From: Companilactobacillus baiquanensis
Lineage (GTDB): Bacteria; Bacillota; Bacilli; Lactobacillales; Lactobacillaceae
Length of the DNA: 64,000 nt
Direction: 5' to 3'
Assembly: GCF_003946605.1 (NCBI RefSeq)
Contig: NZ_RHOQ01000001.1
Coordinates: 124,001 to 188,000 of the forward strand
Part shown: piece after piece, positions 1-8,211 of the stretch
How positions within the stretch are numbered: the first letter of the stretch is position 1
How the letters are laid out: every line of letters starts with the position of its first letter
Notes under the pieces: model-generated
The model's database searches: none
What the model saw: the letters and a program-made list of their open reading frames with translations, nothing else
What the model was told of the DNA's origin: nothing
Program-made: the position numbers and the translations under genes

Positions 1-209
1 TAATTGAAATCGATCAAGAAGAACTACCGAACCTTTTTCCAGAGTTTGTTAAATATAGTGGTGAATGTCAATTTCGTGGTTGTCATCATGTCAATGAACC
101 TAACTGTAAAGTTAAAGAAATGGTTGAAAAAGGTACAATAATGAAAAGTCGTTATGATAATTATTTATACTTTTTAAATGAAATAAATTCATATAAGAAA
201 AAATACTAA
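1..209 (+). CDS. rsgA: Ribosome small-subunit-dependent GTPase A, C-terminal end (partial)
   Basis: The window opens inside a gene; reading from base 3 gives 68 codons ending at the TAA at 207-209. The visible part is the C-terminal zinc-binding domain of RsgA/YloQ: a Cys-x-Phe-Arg-x-Cys-x-His pattern (GECQFRGCHH) followed by NEPNC, the expected Cys/His ligand set. RsgA is a circularly permuted GTPase that helps mature the 30S subunit; its GTPase domain lies upstream of the window. The next gene, rpe, starts 12 bases later, so the two are likely one operon, and rsgA-rpe-thiN is the usual Firmicutes order. Identification rests on the short domain plus the context. Confidence 0.85.
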   Translation, partial: IEIDQEELPNLFPEFVKYSGECQFRGCHHVNEPNCKVKEMVEKGTIMKSRYDNYLYFLNEINSYKKKY

Positions 210-221
210 GGAGTGTATCGA

Positions 222-887
222 ATGACAAATAAAATAGCCCCATCGATTCTTTCCGCAGATATTATGAATCTGGAAAGAGATGTAAAAATGGCCGAGGCTG
301 CCGGTGCTGATTTATTCCATATTGATATTATGGATGGACACTTTGTTCCCAATATGTCTTTTAGCCCCAGCGTTGTTGAAGGGATGAATAAGGTTACTGA
401 TAAACCTTTGGATGTTCACTTGATGATCGATAATCCGGAAGAATATATTAAACCTATCGTAGAAGCTGGTGCCGATACGATTTTAGTACATGCGGAAAGT
501 ACACATCATACTTATCGTTCAATTCAAATGATCAAACAATTAGGTGCTAAAGCCGGGATCGTAGTCAATCCTGGTACTGCACTTGAAAATGTTAAAGAAT
601 TGTTCCCGATCATTGATCAAATTTTAGTTATGACGGTTAATCCTGGTTTTGGTGGACAAGAATTTTTGCCCGGAATGACCAAGAAAATTCAACGCTTAGA
701 TCAATTACGTCAAACGTCTGCTACTAATGACTTTCAAATTGAAGTCGATGGCGGGATCAATGACGAAACGATCACTAAATGTGCAGACGCCGGAGCTGAT
801 ATTTTTGTTGCTGGTTCATATCTCTTTGGTAGTAATGATTTTGAGGGCAGAATCAATAAATTAAAGGCTTTAGTGGAAGACGAATGA
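222..887 (+). CDS. rpe: Ribulose-phosphate 3-epimerase
   Basis: A 221-residue TIM-barrel enzyme that interconverts ribulose 5-phosphate and xylulose 5-phosphate in the pentose phosphate pathway. Family motifs are all visible: PSILSAD near the N-terminus, HIDIMDGHFVPN with metal and catalytic residues, DVHLM, MTVNPGFGGQ, and the phosphate-binding EVDGGIN and GSYLF near the C-terminus. The ATG at 222 is preferred over the in-frame GTG at 213 because the ribosome binding site AAGGAG (208-213) overlaps that GTG and is well spaced for the ATG. The stop overlaps the thiN start by four bases, implying translational coupling. Confidence 0.95.
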   Translation: MTNKIAPSILSADIMNLERDVKMAEAAGADLFHIDIMDGHFVPNMSFSPSVVEGMNKVTDKPLDVHLMIDNPEEYIKPIVEAGADTILVHAESTHHTYRSIQMIKQLGAKAGIVVNPGTALENVKELFPIIDQILVMTVNPGFGGQEFLPGMTKKIQRLDQLRQTSATNDFQIEVDGGINDETITKCADAGADIFVAGSYLFGSNDFEGRINKLKALVEDE

Positions 888-1546
888 AACGAGTCAATAT
901 TTTATTAGGCGGTCCACAAAGCGAGTATCCTGAAGAAATGAACAGTATCAAAGCTATCCCTGGGCCTTGGGTTGGCGCTGATAGAGGAAATCTTTATTTA
1001 GTAAAAAATGGAGTGATCCCGGAAATTGCGATTGGGGATTTTGATTCAATAAATAAAAAAGAACAAAAATTCTTAAAAGATAAAATTTCTAATTTTTACA
1101 AGTTTCCTCCAGAAAAAAATGATACCGATTCAGACTTATGTCTCTTAGCTGCTAGAGAAAAGTTCAATGCTCAGGAATATATTATTTATGGTGGCACTGG
1201 TGGTAGGATAGATCACTTCTTACGTAATCTGTTCATGCCTTTTGATAAAAGATTTTTCGATTTTTATGATAAGCTTTATTTCAAATCAGCTAATAATACT
1301 ATTAGATTTTTTAAACCTGGTAGTTATACTGTTTATCATGAACATGGAATGAAATATATTGGATTTATAAATCTTGGACCAGTTACACGTTTAAATATAG
1401 TGAATGCCAAGTATAAGTTAAAAGATTTTAGTGCCGATCATCCTGTCAGTTGGTCCAGCAATGAATTTGTTGGTGATTCAATTGATTTTAATTTCGGCAG
1501 TGGAGTAGTGGCAGTAATTCAAAGCTCCGATAAAAAGGCAAAATAA
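884..1546 (+). CDS. thiN: Thiamine pyrophosphokinase
   Basis: A 220-residue enzyme that transfers pyrophosphate from ATP to thiamine, giving thiamine diphosphate. The N-terminal catalytic domain shows GADRG, the acidic IGDFDSI motif, a PPEKNDTDSDL segment and GGTGGRIDH, all typical of the TPK family. The C-terminal part is the beta-rich thiamine-binding domain (SYTVYHEHGMKYIG onward). The length matches the bacterial family. It is the last gene of the rsgA-rpe-thiN run, overlaps rpe by four bases, and is followed directly by a bidirectional terminator. Confidence 0.93.
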   Translation: MKRVNILLGGPQSEYPEEMNSIKAIPGPWVGADRGNLYLVKNGVIPEIAIGDFDSINKKEQKFLKDKISNFYKFPPEKNDTDSDLCLLAAREKFNAQEYIIYGGTGGRIDHFLRNLFMPFDKRFFDFYDKLYFKSANNTIRFFKPGSYTVYHEHGMKYIGFINLGPVTRLNIVNAKYKLKDFSADHPVSWSSNEFVGDSIDFNFGSGVVAVIQSSDKKAK

Positions 1547-1578
1547 AAAGGACTAACGATTAATCGTTAGTCCTTTTT
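1545..1578. terminator. Bidirectional rho-independent terminator between thiN and rpmB
   Basis: A perfect self-complementary stretch (GGACTAACGATT mirrored by AATCGTTAGTCC) with A-run and T-run flanks. It can end transcription of thiN on the plus strand and rpmB on the minus strand. Confidence 0.9.
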
Positions 1579-1592
1579 ATCATTTTAAAAAA

Positions 1593-1778
1593 TTATACGC
1601 GGGTAACTTTTCCTGATTTCAAAGCTCTAGCTGAAACCCAAACACGTTTAGGTTTACCATCAACCATGATACGAACTTTTTGCAAGTTTGGCTTCCAAGA
1701 ACGTTTTGATTGATTAAGAGCGTGAGAACGTTTGTTACCAAACACTGTCTTACGGCCTGTAATAATATCTTTTGCCAT
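1593..1778 (-). CDS. rpmB: 50S ribosomal protein L28
   Basis: A 61-residue basic protein of the large ribosomal subunit. The N-terminal [15 protein letters not shown] segment followed by [10 protein letters not shown] and WKPNLQ is characteristic of L28, and the length is typical of the Firmicutes form. The Cys pairs found in some L28 proteins are absent, so this is the zinc-independent type. It is encoded opposite to its neighbours, as in Bacillus and relatives. Upstream on the minus strand there is a good ribosome binding site (GGAGGTCGG). A candidate promoter (TTGCTT, 17 bases, TAAATT on the minus strand) can be read in the gap, but it is weak. Confidence 0.96.
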   Translation of the reverse strand: MAKDIITGRKTVFGNKRSHALNQSKRSWKPNLQKVRIMVDGKPKRVWVSARALKSGKVTRV

Positions 1779-1897
1779 GGGACCGACCTCCTTTGGCTAC
1801 ATGTTTTCTTTTAAAATATCACCTGACTAATTTACCATAACATTGCAACTAAAGCAATAGAGTAATAATATTGATCTTAAATCTTTAATTCAAAATG

Positions 1898-1927
1898 TTG
1901 CTATGATAAAATTTTTATGGTTATGAT
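1898..1927 (+). promoter_or_regulatory. Candidate promoter for asp23-fakA
   Basis: TTGCTA at 1898-1903, 18 bases, then TATGAT at 1922-1927, about 35 bases before the asp23 start. It is the only reasonable sigma-A-like pair in the 184-base gap. Inferred from consensus match only. Confidence 0.4.
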
Positions 1928-1962
1928 AGGATAGATAAGGTCCAAAGATAGGAGGATCCAGA

Positions 1963-2331
1963 ATGGCAGTTACAATTAAAACAAAGCATGGCGAAATAGT
2001 CGTGTCCACTAACAGTGTTTCGACAATTGTTGGCGGTGCTGCTTCAGACATATACGGTATTGTAGGTATGGCAAGCAAGAATCAATTGCGTGATGGAGTA
2101 AATACAATTTTAAACCGTGAGGATTTTTCTCGTGGCGTTGTTGTTGATCAAAAAGATGGTAAACTTGCCGTCGATGTATATATCATAGTAGGATATGGAA
2201 TTAAAATATCAGAAGTTGCTAAAAATTTAAAAGCGAAAGTTAAATATAACCTAGAGACAATGCTCGGAACACCGGCCGGCACTGTTAATGTGTATGTTCA
2301 AGGAATTAAAGTTTTGGACGACATTAAATAG
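1963..2331 (+). CDS. Asp23/Gls24 family envelope stress response protein (YloU-like)
   Basis: A 122-residue protein of the Asp23/DUF322 family. It shows the family pattern of a conserved VSTIVGGAASDIYGIVGMA helix, then a VDVYIIVGYGIKISEVAKNLKAKV region and a C-terminal NVYVQGIKV strand. Staphylococcal Asp23 sits at the membrane and lowers cell-wall stress; Bacillus YloU is the closer positional equivalent. It starts after a strong AGGAGG and lies 27 bases before the true fakA start; this pairing is conserved in Firmicutes. The exact role in this organism cannot be read from sequence. Confidence 0.92.
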   Translation: MAVTIKTKHGEIVVSTNSVSTIVGGAASDIYGIVGMASKNQLRDGVNTILNREDFSRGVVVDQKDGKLAVDVYIIVGYGIKISEVAKNLKAKVKYNLETMLGTPAGTVNVYVQGIKVLDDIK

Positions 2332-2358
2332 GTATTAAGCTGGTTGGAGGGAATTTTT

Positions 2359-4035
2359 TTGAGCAAAGAACTTATTACCAAAAATGAATTTTCTGATATG
2401 GTGCGTGTAGCATCACATCGTTTAGAAAAAAATGCTAAATTTGTTAATTCATTAAATGTTTTTCCTGTTCCAGATGGTGATACAGGAACAAATATGAGTC
2501 TTACAATTCAAAGTGGATTTAAGGCCGTTAATGAATCAGAGAGTACACATGTTGGTACTTTGGGCAAAGCTTTGGCTAAGGGATTATTGATGGGAGCTAG
2601 AGGTAACTCTGGTGTCATCACTTCTCAATTATTTAGAGGTTTTTCAAAGAGTATCGAGAAAAAAGAATCTTTAAATGCTGATGATTTGGCCTTAGCATTT
2701 GAAAATGGTGTAAAAACAGCCTATAAGGCCGTTATGAAGCCCGTAGAAGGAACTATCTTAACAGTTGCTAAATATGGTGCAGAAGCTGGTATGAAGAAGG
2801 CTAAGAAAACAAAAGACGCTTCAGAAGTTATGTCTGCTGTTGTTCAAGGAGCTAAGATCGGCTTGGAGAAGACACCATCACTATTACCTGTTCTAAAAGA
2901 AGTTGGTGTTGTCGATTCTGGTGGACAAGGATTAGTGTTTATTTATGAAGGCTTTTTAGAAGGACTTTCAGGTGAATCTGTAAGTAGTGAAGCTTATACG
3001 CCTGATGAAGCTGAAATGGATGAAATGATCAATGCAACCCATCATCAAGAGTCCGTTCAAAGTCAATTTAATACTGATTCGATCGAGAATGGCTACTGTA
3101 CTGAAATGATGGTTGAATTGGGCGAGAACCCAACTTCTGATGAGAAGTTTGATTATGATAAATTCCGTCAATACTTAAGTGAAATTGGTGACTCATTATT
3201 AGTAGTTTCTGATGATGAAGTTGTTAAAGTTCATGTTCATACTAACTATCCCTATAAAGTATGGGAAGCTGGTAGAAAATTTGGGGCTTTAACAAAGATT
3301 AAAATTGATAATATGCGTATTCAGCATGAAACTATTGTTGATGAAGATGAAATTGCTACACCAGTTAATAGTCAACCGATCGATTATGCGGTTATTACCG
3401 TTTCTTCAGGAGAAGGGCTGTCTACTTTATTTGAAAGTCTTGGTGTAACACATGTTATTAGTGGTGGACAAACAATGAATCCATCCACAAACGATATTGT
3501 TGATGCAATCAATGCTTCTAATGCCAAACGCGCAATTATCTTACCAAATAACGGTAATATTATTATGGCCGCAAAACAGGCTGCAGAACTAGTAAATATT
3601 CCGGTTGCAATTGTCGCTTCAAAGACAATTTCACAAGGTATGACAGCCATGTTGTCGTTTAATCCAGAAGCTGATTTAGATGAAAATAAAGAAAATATGG
3701 AAGATTCATTAGATACCGTTAAGAGTGGACAAATTACTAAGGCGATCCGTGATACAGAAATTGATGGCTTGAAGATAACTAAAGGTCATTATATGGGAAT
3801 AATCGACGGAAAGATCTTAGTAGACTCTGAAGAAATAATTAAAGGTACAGAAGAAACATTAGATAAAATGATCGATGAAGATAGTGAGGTAATCACGATT
3901 TTAATCGGTCAAGATGGAAATGAAGCTGATGCTCAAAAGATCTCTGATTATTTAGATGATAAGTATTCTGATTTAGAAACTGAAATACATCAGGGTGATC
4001 AACCAGTTTATCCATATTTAATTGCTGTAGAATAA
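2359..4035 (+). CDS. fakA: Fatty acid kinase catalytic subunit FakA (DAK phosphatase-like, YloV)
   Basis: A 558-residue protein. The N-terminal Dak-like ATP-binding domain carries NVFPVPDGDTGTNMSLT and GARGNSGVITSQL; the middle and C-terminal parts match the FakA/YloV family. FakA with an acyl-carrying FakB protein phosphorylates exogenous fatty acids for phospholipid synthesis, which fits the nearby plsX and acpP. No fakB is in this window. The start is taken as TTG at 2359, seven bases after GGAGGG (2346-2351); an upstream in-frame TTG at 2344 overlaps that site and is less likely. Confidence 0.9.
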   Translation: MSKELITKNEFSDMVRVASHRLEKNAKFVNSLNVFPVPDGDTGTNMSLTIQSGFKAVNESESTHVGTLGKALAKGLLMGARGNSGVITSQLFRGFSKSIEKKESLNADDLALAFENGVKTAYKAVMKPVEGTILTVAKYGAEAGMKKAKKTKDASEVMSAVVQGAKIGLEKTPSLLPVLKEVGVVDSGGQGLVFIYEGFLEGLSGESVSSEAYTPDEAEMDEMINATHHQESVQSQFNTDSIENGYCTEMMVELGENPTSDEKFDYDKFRQYLSEIGDSLLVVSDDEVVKVHVHTNYPYKVWEAGRKFGALTKIKIDNMRIQHETIVDEDEIATPVNSQPIDYAVITVSSGEGLSTLFESLGVTHVISGGQTMNPSTNDIVDAINASNAKRAIILPNNGNIIMAAKQAAELVNIPVAIVASKTISQGMTAMLSFNPEADLDENKENMEDSLDTVKSGQITKAIRDTEIDGLKITKGHYMGIIDGKILVDSEEIIKGTEETLDKMIDEDSEVITILIGQDGNEADAQKISDYLDDKYSDLETEIHQGDQPVYPYLIAVE

Positions 4036-4043
4036 TTAACACT

Positions 4044-4077
4044 AAGTTTGGGACTTTTGTTCCAAACTTGTTTTGTT
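4044..4077 (+). terminator. Hairpin between fakA and recG (terminator or attenuator)
   Basis: AAGTTTGGGAC pairs with GTTCCAAACTT around a TTTT loop (11 pairs, one G-T), followed by GTTTTGTTT. The T-run is broken, so read-through into recG is likely. Confidence 0.55.
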
Positions 4078-4088
4078 TAGGAGGGAAA

Positions 4089-6125
4089 ATGGACTTAAGA
4101 ACAGTTTCAGTATCGACTTTGCCAGGAGTGGGAACTAAGCGATTTGAGGCAATCAAATCCTTAGGGATTGAAAATATTTATGACTTATTGTTCTATTTTC
4201 CCTTCCGGTATGAAGATATGGAAGTAAAATCGTTAGATGATGCCATTGATCAAGAAAAAATTTTGTTGAAAGGTATAGTTGCCAGTGATCCAGTCGTGGC
4301 ACGATTTGGATATAAAAAAAATCGCTTAAATGTGAGGATCATGGTCGAAAATGAATCCATAATGGTGACTTTTTTCAATCAACCGTGGCTAAAAGATAAA
4401 TTTATAACCGGAAATGAAGTTGCGGTTTATGGCAAATGGAATGAAAATAGGCGTGCTATCACAGGAATGAAAGTTTTAGGCGATGGCCATGCGCAAGATT
4501 CAATAGATTCAGTTTATTCAGTGAATAAGAACATTCATCAAAAAACTTTAGTAAATCTCATTAAAGTAGCCTTTGATAAATATTCTGATCAAATCAAGAC
4601 TGTTATTCCTGAATCACTAATTGAAAAATATCATTTGATGAATGATCGAGATATGGTTTTAGGAATGCATTTTCCTAAGACAGATGAACAAAACGAGTTA
4701 GCTAGACGAAGTGCCAAATTCCGAGAATTTTTCTTGTTTGAATGTGGAATTCAAAATATGAAATCCCGTGATAAGAAGGCACATGTCGGTTTATTAGAAA
4801 AGTACGATAAAGAGTATATTGATAAATTTATTTCAGGATTGCCGTTTGAATTAACTAAAGCCCAAACAAGAGTAACTGCTGAAATATTAGCTGATATGAA
4901 TTCTTCACATCATATGAATCGGCTACTTCAAGGTGATGTTGGCTCTGGTAAAACGATCGTGGCGATCATTGCTATGTTAGCTTCTGTAACTGCTGGTTAT
5001 CAGGCGGCAATTATGGCACCAACAGAAATCTTGGCTCAACAACATTTCGATAAAATTGGTAAGTTGCTTTCACCATTAAAAATCAGGACTAGTATCTTAA
5101 CTGGTTCGCAGACAAAAAAAGAGCATGACACAATAGCTCAAAATATTCGTGAAGGTAAAACTAATATCATCGTGGGAACGCATGCTTTAATTCAAGATAG
5201 TGTTCAATTCAAAGATTTAGGGTTGATAGTTATTGATGAGCAACATCGTTTTGGTGTCAATCAACGTAAAAATCTGCGCGAAAAGGGAAATAATCCTGAC
5301 GTTTTGGCTATGACTGCCACACCGATCCCTAGAACTTTAGCAATTACAGCTTATGGAGATATGGATGTTTCAAGAATCGACGAATTACCAGCTGGTAGAA
5401 AAAAGATTGAAACATATTGGATCAGAAGTACCAAAATAGAACAAATGTATCGCTTTGTGACTAAAGAATTAGCCAAAAAAGCACAGGTTTATGTTGTGAC
5501 ACCACTAATTTCTGAATCTGAAAAAATAGATTTAAAAAATGCCGAGTTAATTTTTGACAAATTTAATGAGTTATTTGCGCCTAAATATAAAATCGGCTTA
5601 TTACATGGTCAGATGCCAAATGATCAAAAAGAAGATGTGATGAATCAATTTAGTCATCAAAAAATAGATGTTTTGGTTTCTACGACTGTTATTGAAGTTG
5701 GGGTTGATGTTCCCAATGCTTCAGTTATGGTGATCTATGATGCTAACCGTTTTGGTTTGTCACAATTACATCAGCTAAGAGGTCGAGTTGGTCGTGGTGA
5801 AAAACAATCATATTGTATTTTGATTGCTGATCCTAAAAATGAAACTGCTTTGGAAAGAATGAAAATTCTGACTTCAACAAATGATGGTTTTGTTTTGGCC
5901 GAAGAAGATTTGAAGATGCGTGGTGCTGGGGATGTTTTAGGCAGTCGTCAATCGGGGTTACCTGATTTCAAGGTTGGTGACCCTATTGCCGATATAAATA
6001 TTCTAGAAACCGCTCAAATTGAAGCTGAAGCACTTTTTAAGAATGATGCTATGGCTAAACCAGAAAACAAAGTGTTAAAATCTTTCTTGAATGATGAATT
6101 TGAACAGTTAAATAATTTTGATTAG
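4089..6125 (+). CDS. recG: ATP-dependent DNA helicase RecG
   Basis: A 678-residue superfamily 2 helicase that remodels stalled forks and branched recombination intermediates. An N-terminal wedge/OB domain (GVGTKRFEAIKSLGI and following) precedes the helicase core: Walker A GDVGSGKT near residue 281, MAPTEILAQQH, the DEQH box VIDEQHRFG near residue 381, TATPIPRT, and RGRVGRGEKQSYC near the end. Length is normal. The ATG at 4089 follows AGGAGGG (4080-4086), which is why the upstream in-frame TTG was not used. Next comes plsX after 12 bases; the fapR gene that separates them in Bacillus is absent. Confidence 0.96.
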   Translation: MDLRTVSVSTLPGVGTKRFEAIKSLGIENIYDLLFYFPFRYEDMEVKSLDDAIDQEKILLKGIVASDPVVARFGYKKNRLNVRIMVENESIMVTFFNQPWLKDKFITGNEVAVYGKWNENRRAITGMKVLGDGHAQDSIDSVYSVNKNIHQKTLVNLIKVAFDKYSDQIKTVIPESLIEKYHLMNDRDMVLGMHFPKTDEQNELARRSAKFREFFLFECGIQNMKSRDKKAHVGLLEKYDKEYIDKFISGLPFELTKAQTRVTAEILADMNSSHHMNRLLQGDVGSGKTIVAIIAMLASVTAGYQAAIMAPTEILAQQHFDKIGKLLSPLKIRTSILTGSQTKKEHDTIAQNIREGKTNIIVGTHALIQDSVQFKDLGLIVIDEQHRFGVNQRKNLREKGNNPDVLAMTATPIPRTLAITAYGDMDVSRIDELPAGRKKIETYWIRSTKIEQMYRFVTKELAKKAQVYVVTPLISESEKIDLKNAELIFDKFNELFAPKYKIGLLHGQMPNDQKEDVMNQFSHQKIDVLVSTTVIEVGVDVPNASVMVIYDANRFGLSQLHQLRGRVGRGEKQSYCILIADPKNETALERMKILTSTNDGFVLAEEDLKMRGAGDVLGSRQSGLPDFKVGDPIADINILETAQIEAEALFKNDAMAKPENKVLKSFLNDEFEQLNNFD

Positions 6126-6137
6126 TGAGGAAATATA

Positions 6138-7142
6138 ATGAAAATTGCCGTAGATGCTATGGGTGGAGATAATGCACCAGAGGTTGTAGTTGAGGGTATT
6201 GAAAAAGCACGTGATGAATGGACAGATTTAGAGTTTGTTCTTTATGGTGATGAAACTAAAATAAAAGAATATTTAAAAAATGATAAAAGAATAACAATCG
6301 TTAATACGGATGAGGAAATTTTAGGGACAGATGAACCTGTTAAAGCAATCCGCTCTAAAAAGAACTCTTCAATGGTATTAGCAGCTAAATCGGTTAAGAA
6401 TAATGAAGCCGATGCGATGCTTTCTTTGGGTAATACGGGTGCTTTGTTAGCGGCTGGCATCTTTATTGTTGGACGTATCAAGCAAGTTTCAAGACCAGCT
6501 CTGATGCCAACTTTGCCAGTTACAAATTCTTCATTAGGGGTCAATGTTTTAGACGTTGGGGCCAATGCTGAAGCTAAAGCGGCTTATTTACAACAATGGG
6601 CAATAATGGGTTCGATTTATGCACATGATATTAAGCAAATTGAAGAACCTCGAGTGGCTTTATTAAATAACGGAACTGAATCTGATAAAGGGGATCCACT
6701 TCATAAAGAAGCATATGAACTACTGAAAAATACCGAAGGAATAAACTTTATTGGTAATGTAGAGTCGAATAATATCTTGGCAGGTGTAGCTGATGTTATC
6801 GTTACTGATGGATTTACTGGTAACGCTGCTTTGAAGGCTACTGAAGGAGCTGCAACTATCTTATTGAGCCAATTAAAGAATGCCTTGCTTAATAGTGGAT
6901 TCTTTACTAAAATGGGTGCTGCTATTGTTGCGCCATCATTGAAATCTTTAAAAGATATGTTTGATACTTCTAAAGCTGGAGGAGCTGTTCTTTTGGGATT
7001 GAAATCACCAGTGGTTAAAGCGCATGGAGCAGCTGATTCTAAGACTGTTTTCTATACAGTAAAACAGATCTATGGTATGTTGCTTAACGATACAATTAAT
7101 AAAGCAAATAAGTATTTCGAACAAATTGAAGAAAAGAAATAA
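6138..7142 (+). CDS. plsX: Phosphate acyltransferase PlsX
   Basis: A 334-residue enzyme that converts acyl-ACP to acyl phosphate, the first step of phosphatidic acid synthesis in most Gram-positives. The N-terminal MKIAVDAMGGDNAP, the LGNTGALLAAG segment, DVGANAE, and TDGFTGNAALKATEGAA are diagnostic. Ribosome binding site GTGAGG lies just upstream. It is followed 37 bases later by acpP, which supplies the acyl carrier. The pair sits after recG without the fabD and fabG genes found there in Bacillus. Confidence 0.96.
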   Translation: MKIAVDAMGGDNAPEVVVEGIEKARDEWTDLEFVLYGDETKIKEYLKNDKRITIVNTDEEILGTDEPVKAIRSKKNSSMVLAAKSVKNNEADAMLSLGNTGALLAAGIFIVGRIKQVSRPALMPTLPVTNSSLGVNVLDVGANAEAKAAYLQQWAIMGSIYAHDIKQIEEPRVALLNNGTESDKGDPLHKEAYELLKNTEGINFIGNVESNNILAGVADVIVTDGFTGNAALKATEGAATILLSQLKNALLNSGFFTKMGAAIVAPSLKSLKDMFDTSKAGGAVLLGLKSPVVKAHGAADSKTVFYTVKQIYGMLLNDTINKANKYFEQIEEKK

Positions 7143-7179
7143 TTTAAACAAACTTGGGAAAAACAGGAGAGTTATTTAG

Positions 7180-7422
7180 ATGTCAGAACAAGAAATTTTT
7201 GAAAAAATCAGTAAAATGATCGTTGATAAATTTGAGGTAGATCCAGATGCTGTTAAAAATGAAACTTCATTTACAGATGATTTGGATGCTGATTCGATCG
7301 ATCTAGTAGAATTTGTTTTGGAACTTGAAGAAGAATTCGATCAAGAAATTCCTGATGAAGATGCTGAAAAGATCACAACTGTGGGTCAGGCTGTTAGTTA
7401 TATTAAGGAACATCAAAAATAA
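7180..7422 (+). CDS. acpP: Acyl carrier protein
   Basis: An 80-residue acidic four-helix protein that carries growing acyl chains on a 4'-phosphopantetheine. The attachment serine is Ser39 in DADSIDLVE, a variant of the usual DSLD(S/T)VE. The acidic second helix (DLVEFVLELEEEF) is typical. The gene follows plsX and ends in a strong terminator. Lactobacilli often have a second ACP within the fab cluster; this copy, linked to plsX, is probably the phospholipid-pathway ACP, although that division is inference. Confidence 0.95.
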   Translation: MSEQEIFEKISKMIVDKFEVDPDAVKNETSFTDDLDADSIDLVEFVLELEEEFDQEIPDEDAEKITTVGQAVSYIKEHQK

Positions 7423-7445
7423 GACCGCTAGGTCTTATTTTTTTG
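7415..7445 (+). terminator. Rho-independent terminator after acpP
   Basis: AAATAAGACC (7417-7426) pairs with GGTCTTATTT (7431-7440) around GCTA, followed by a T-run. The left arm overlaps the acpP stop codon. Confidence 0.9.
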
Positions 7446-7508
7446 CTTGAATAAATATTTTAAAGCCAAAAATTTAGTATAATTAATATTATCGGAAAGG
7501 GGCATATC

Positions 7509-8198
7509 ATGTTAGATCCGAAATTTTTAAGTTACTTAAGTGAAAACTATGGAATAACTTTCAATGATAAAAAATTGGTTGAACGTGCGATGACGCATTC
7601 TTCCTTTGATAATGAACATAAAGAATTAGGCATTGGTGATTATGAAAGATTGGAATTTTTAGGGGATGCTGTTTTAGAAATAAATATTTCTAAGTATCTT
7701 TTTGAAAAATTCCCACAATTGCCAGAAGGTAAATTAACACGTTTGCGTTCAGATATTGTAAGAACAGATAGTTTTGCAAGATTTGCCAAACAAATTCAAA
7801 TAGATAAATATTTACTGATCGGTAAAGGTGAAGAAAAACAAGGTGCGCGTCAAAGACATACTCTACTAGAGGATATTTTTGAGGCTTTTAACGGAGCGCT
7901 TTATTTAGATCAAGGTAATGAAAAAGTAGATGAATTTTTACAAAGAGTAGTTTATCCACATATTGATTCAGGAGAATTTTCAGAAGATACCGACTTCAAA
8001 ACTCATATTCAAGAAAAATTGCAACAAGCTGGTGAAGTTGAGATCGATTATGAGGTTATCGATGAAGAAGGACCGGATCATGATAAAAAATTTGAAGTGG
8101 AATTATTAGTAGATGGGAAATTCTTATCCAAAGGCTTTGGTTACAGTAAGAAACATGCAGAGCAAATGGCCGCTAAGAAAGCGTTAGAAGAATTATAG
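7509..8198 (+). CDS. rnc: Ribonuclease III
   Basis: A 229-residue double-strand-specific endoribonuclease that processes rRNA precursors and structured mRNAs. The signature ERLEFLGDAVLE with metal-binding acidic residues is present near residue 45, with ERAMTHSSF before it and the second acidic cluster (EDIFEAFNGALYLD) after it. The C-terminal dsRNA-binding domain runs from about residue 155 (FKTHIQEKLQQ) to the end (KKHAEQMAAKKALEEL). Ribosome binding site GAAAGGGG precedes the ATG. A TATAAT at 7478-7483 may be the -10 of its promoter, but I find no good -35. rnc-smc-ftsY is a conserved order. Confidence 0.96.
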   Translation: MLDPKFLSYLSENYGITFNDKKLVERAMTHSSFDNEHKELGIGDYERLEFLGDAVLEINISKYLFEKFPQLPEGKLTRLRSDIVRTDSFARFAKQIQIDKYLLIGKGEEKQGARQRHTLLEDIFEAFNGALYLDQGNEKVDEFLQRVVYPHIDSGEFSEDTDFKTHIQEKLQQAGEVEIDYEVIDEEGPDHDKKFEVELLVDGKFLSKGFGYSKKHAEQMAAKKALEEL

Positions 8199-8211
8199 GA
8201 GTTAGTATTTT

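Noticed and set aside
1890..2078. Minus-strand open frame of 62 codons overlapping the asp23 start
   Set aside because: Covers the asp23 promoter and start region, lacks a ribosome binding site and has no recognisable domain.
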